From CALKZN01 sp964633815 (GTDB lineage Bacteria; Pseudomonadota; Gammaproteobacteria; Arenicellales; Arenicellaceae): DNA of 6,826 bases. Location: the NCBI GenBank assembly GCA_964633815.1, contig CAZWHW010000051.1:1-6826 (forward strand), given 5' to 3'. The notes under the pieces are model-generated. The model ran no database searches. It worked only from the letters and a program-made list of their open reading frames with translations, and was not told the DNA's origin. Shown here piece by piece: positions 6,190 to 6,826 of this stretch; within the stretch, counting starts at the first letter, position 1, and every line of letters begins with the position of its first letter. Position numbers and translations under genes: made by a program.

Positions 6190-6243
6190 AAAGGGTTTTG
6201 ATCCCTTAAATCTCTCATCGCAACAATTCTTATGCTTTTTGGC

Positions 6244-6717
6244 TCACAATCCAAGCTCAGACAAGCTTGGATGATTGTCAGGACGGCGCCCAAGCGGCCA
6301 ATGATACTTTCGTTCAGATTCCTTAATTTGCAGATCATTAATACTCGCTATGCGGCGTTGCATCAAACCAAATTCGGAAAACTCCCAATTCTCATTGCCG
6401 TATGATCGGAACCATTGCCCAGCAGCATTGTGCCACTCATACGCAAACCGAACTGCTATTCTATTGCCCGATGCAGCCCATAATTCTTTGATTAATCGAT
6501 AGTCCAATTCCTTGTCCCACTTGCGTTGTAAAAAGGCGATAATTTCCTGCCTACCGTGAAAAAATTCGCTTCTGTTACGCCATTGACTATCACTTGTATA
6601 TGCAAGAGCAATCTTTTCAGCATCTTTAGAATTCCATGCATCTTCAGCCAAGCGAACTTTCTTAATCGCAGATTCTTGGTCGAAAGGAGGAAAAGGAGGT
6701 TTAGATTCATTATTCAT
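6244..6717 (-). CDS. NTF2-like protein, DUF1348 family
   Basis: The 157-residue protein has the cone-shaped NTF2-like fold pattern and matches the DUF1348 proteins as I recall them along the whole length. P-P-F-P-P-F is at residues 7-12, R-L-A-E-D-A-W-N at 22-29 and Y-T-S-D-S-Q-W-R-N-R at 40-49. R-K-W-D-K-E-L-D-Y-R-L-I-K-E-L-W is at 65-80, R-F-A-Y-E-W-H at 90-96, G-N-E-N-W-E-F at 107-113 and H-W-P-L-G-R-R-P at 139-146. The final S-L-S-E-L-G-L agrees with the family end, so the TGA at 6246-6244 is the true stop. Members are small cytoplasmic proteins with no settled function; some NTF2-like relatives are isomerases or hydrolases. The start ATG at 6717 is preceded by AGGA (6728-6725) at seven bases. 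It is on the same strand as the cassettes to the left and may be a cassette itself, although no clear attC follows it. Confidence 0.9.
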   Translation of the reverse strand: MNNESKPPFPPFDQESAIKKVRLAEDAWNSKDAEKIALAYTSDSQWRNRSEFFHGRQEIIAFLQRKWDKELDYRLIKELWAASGNRIAVRFAYEWHNAAGQWFRSYGNENWEFSEFGLMQRRIASINDLQIKESERKYHWPLGRRPDNHPSLSELGL

Positions 6718-6761
6718 TTTTTGATCCTAATTAAAGTTATATTACCCACATTAAAGGTGCA

Positions 6762-6806
6762 GCTTACCGCATCCGAGCTATAGACGAATAGTGGTTCTTG
6801 TTATGT
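6762..6806 (-). other. Weak attC-like sequence upstream of the NTF2-like gene
   Basis: On the - strand ACATAAC-AAGAA (6806-6795) resembles R'' plus spacer. GATGC-GGTAAGC (6773-6762) resembles a spacer plus R' with one change in the central GTT. CTAT and ATAG between them can pair. The length of 45 bases is short and the inner arms pair poorly. The remaining bases from 6718 to 6826 hold the ribosome site of the NTF2-like gene, no convincing promoter and no other gene. Confidence 0.15.
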
Positions 6807-6826
6807 TTTCACCCGATTAATTGCAC

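Larger units (their letters stand above)
4723..6826 (-). mobile_element. Segment of an integron gene-cassette array (right limit beyond window)
   Basis: Three small unrelated genes lie on the - strand, opposite to the + strand genes to the left. Two of them are each followed by a structured attC-type site whose R'' box supplies the stop codon. The motif TAACAAG, or once TAATAAG, recurs on the - strand at 4793-4799, 5536-5542, 5992-5998 and 6798-6804. These intervals of roughly 460-810 bases are a normal cassette size. Orientation of the R/L boxes and of the extrahelical bases places the attI/integrase side to the right. No integrase gene is in view, so this could equally be an integrase-less cluster (a CALIN). 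The left limit is the R' box of the first attC; the right limit is unknown. Confidence 0.78.

Overview
The window looks like bacterial chromosome, probably from a moderately AT-rich beta- or gammaproteobacterium. The support is an RmuC C-terminus, a YciK-like short-chain dehydrogenase, a xylulokinase very close in motif layout to the enterobacterial XylB, and a twin-arginine signal. The exact taxon cannot be read from the sequence.

Left part (1-4664, all + strand): the 3' end of rmuC is followed after 25 bases by an SDR-family oxidoreductase whose catalytic Ser and Lys appear to be replaced. After a 178-base AT-rich gap with a plausible sigma-70 promoter comes a Tat-exported aldo/keto reductase. 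A six-helix membrane protein resembling DUF6064 follows 28 bases later and is probably co-transcribed. After a 132-base gap comes a complete xylB, with no xylA or xylose transporter next to it.

Right part (about 4723-6826, all - strand): this reads as a segment of an integron gene-cassette array. There are two good attC recombination sites, at 4723-4802 and 5458-5545. Each has R/L boxes, 5-base spacers, an outer L stem of six pairs and a single extrahelical base at the same place in both. The two cassette ORFs, a GDSL/SGNH hydrolase and a VOC/glyoxalase-fold protein, both stop at the TAA inside the R'' box of their attC, which is typical of cassettes. A third gene, a DUF1348-type NTF2-like protein, lies further right on the same strand. 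Between it and the VOC gene are a possible small ORF or gene remnant and a hairpin terminator. Two weaker attC-like remnants lie at 5962-6000 and 6762-6806. The attC orientation puts the attI/integrase end, if it survives, beyond the right edge of the window.

The + strand backbone and the - strand array meet convergently between xylB and the first attC (4665-4722). The cassette genes are stand-alone small enzymes or enzyme-like proteins with no evident shared pathway, as expected for such arrays. No integrase, transposase, tRNA, rRNA or CRISPR array was found.
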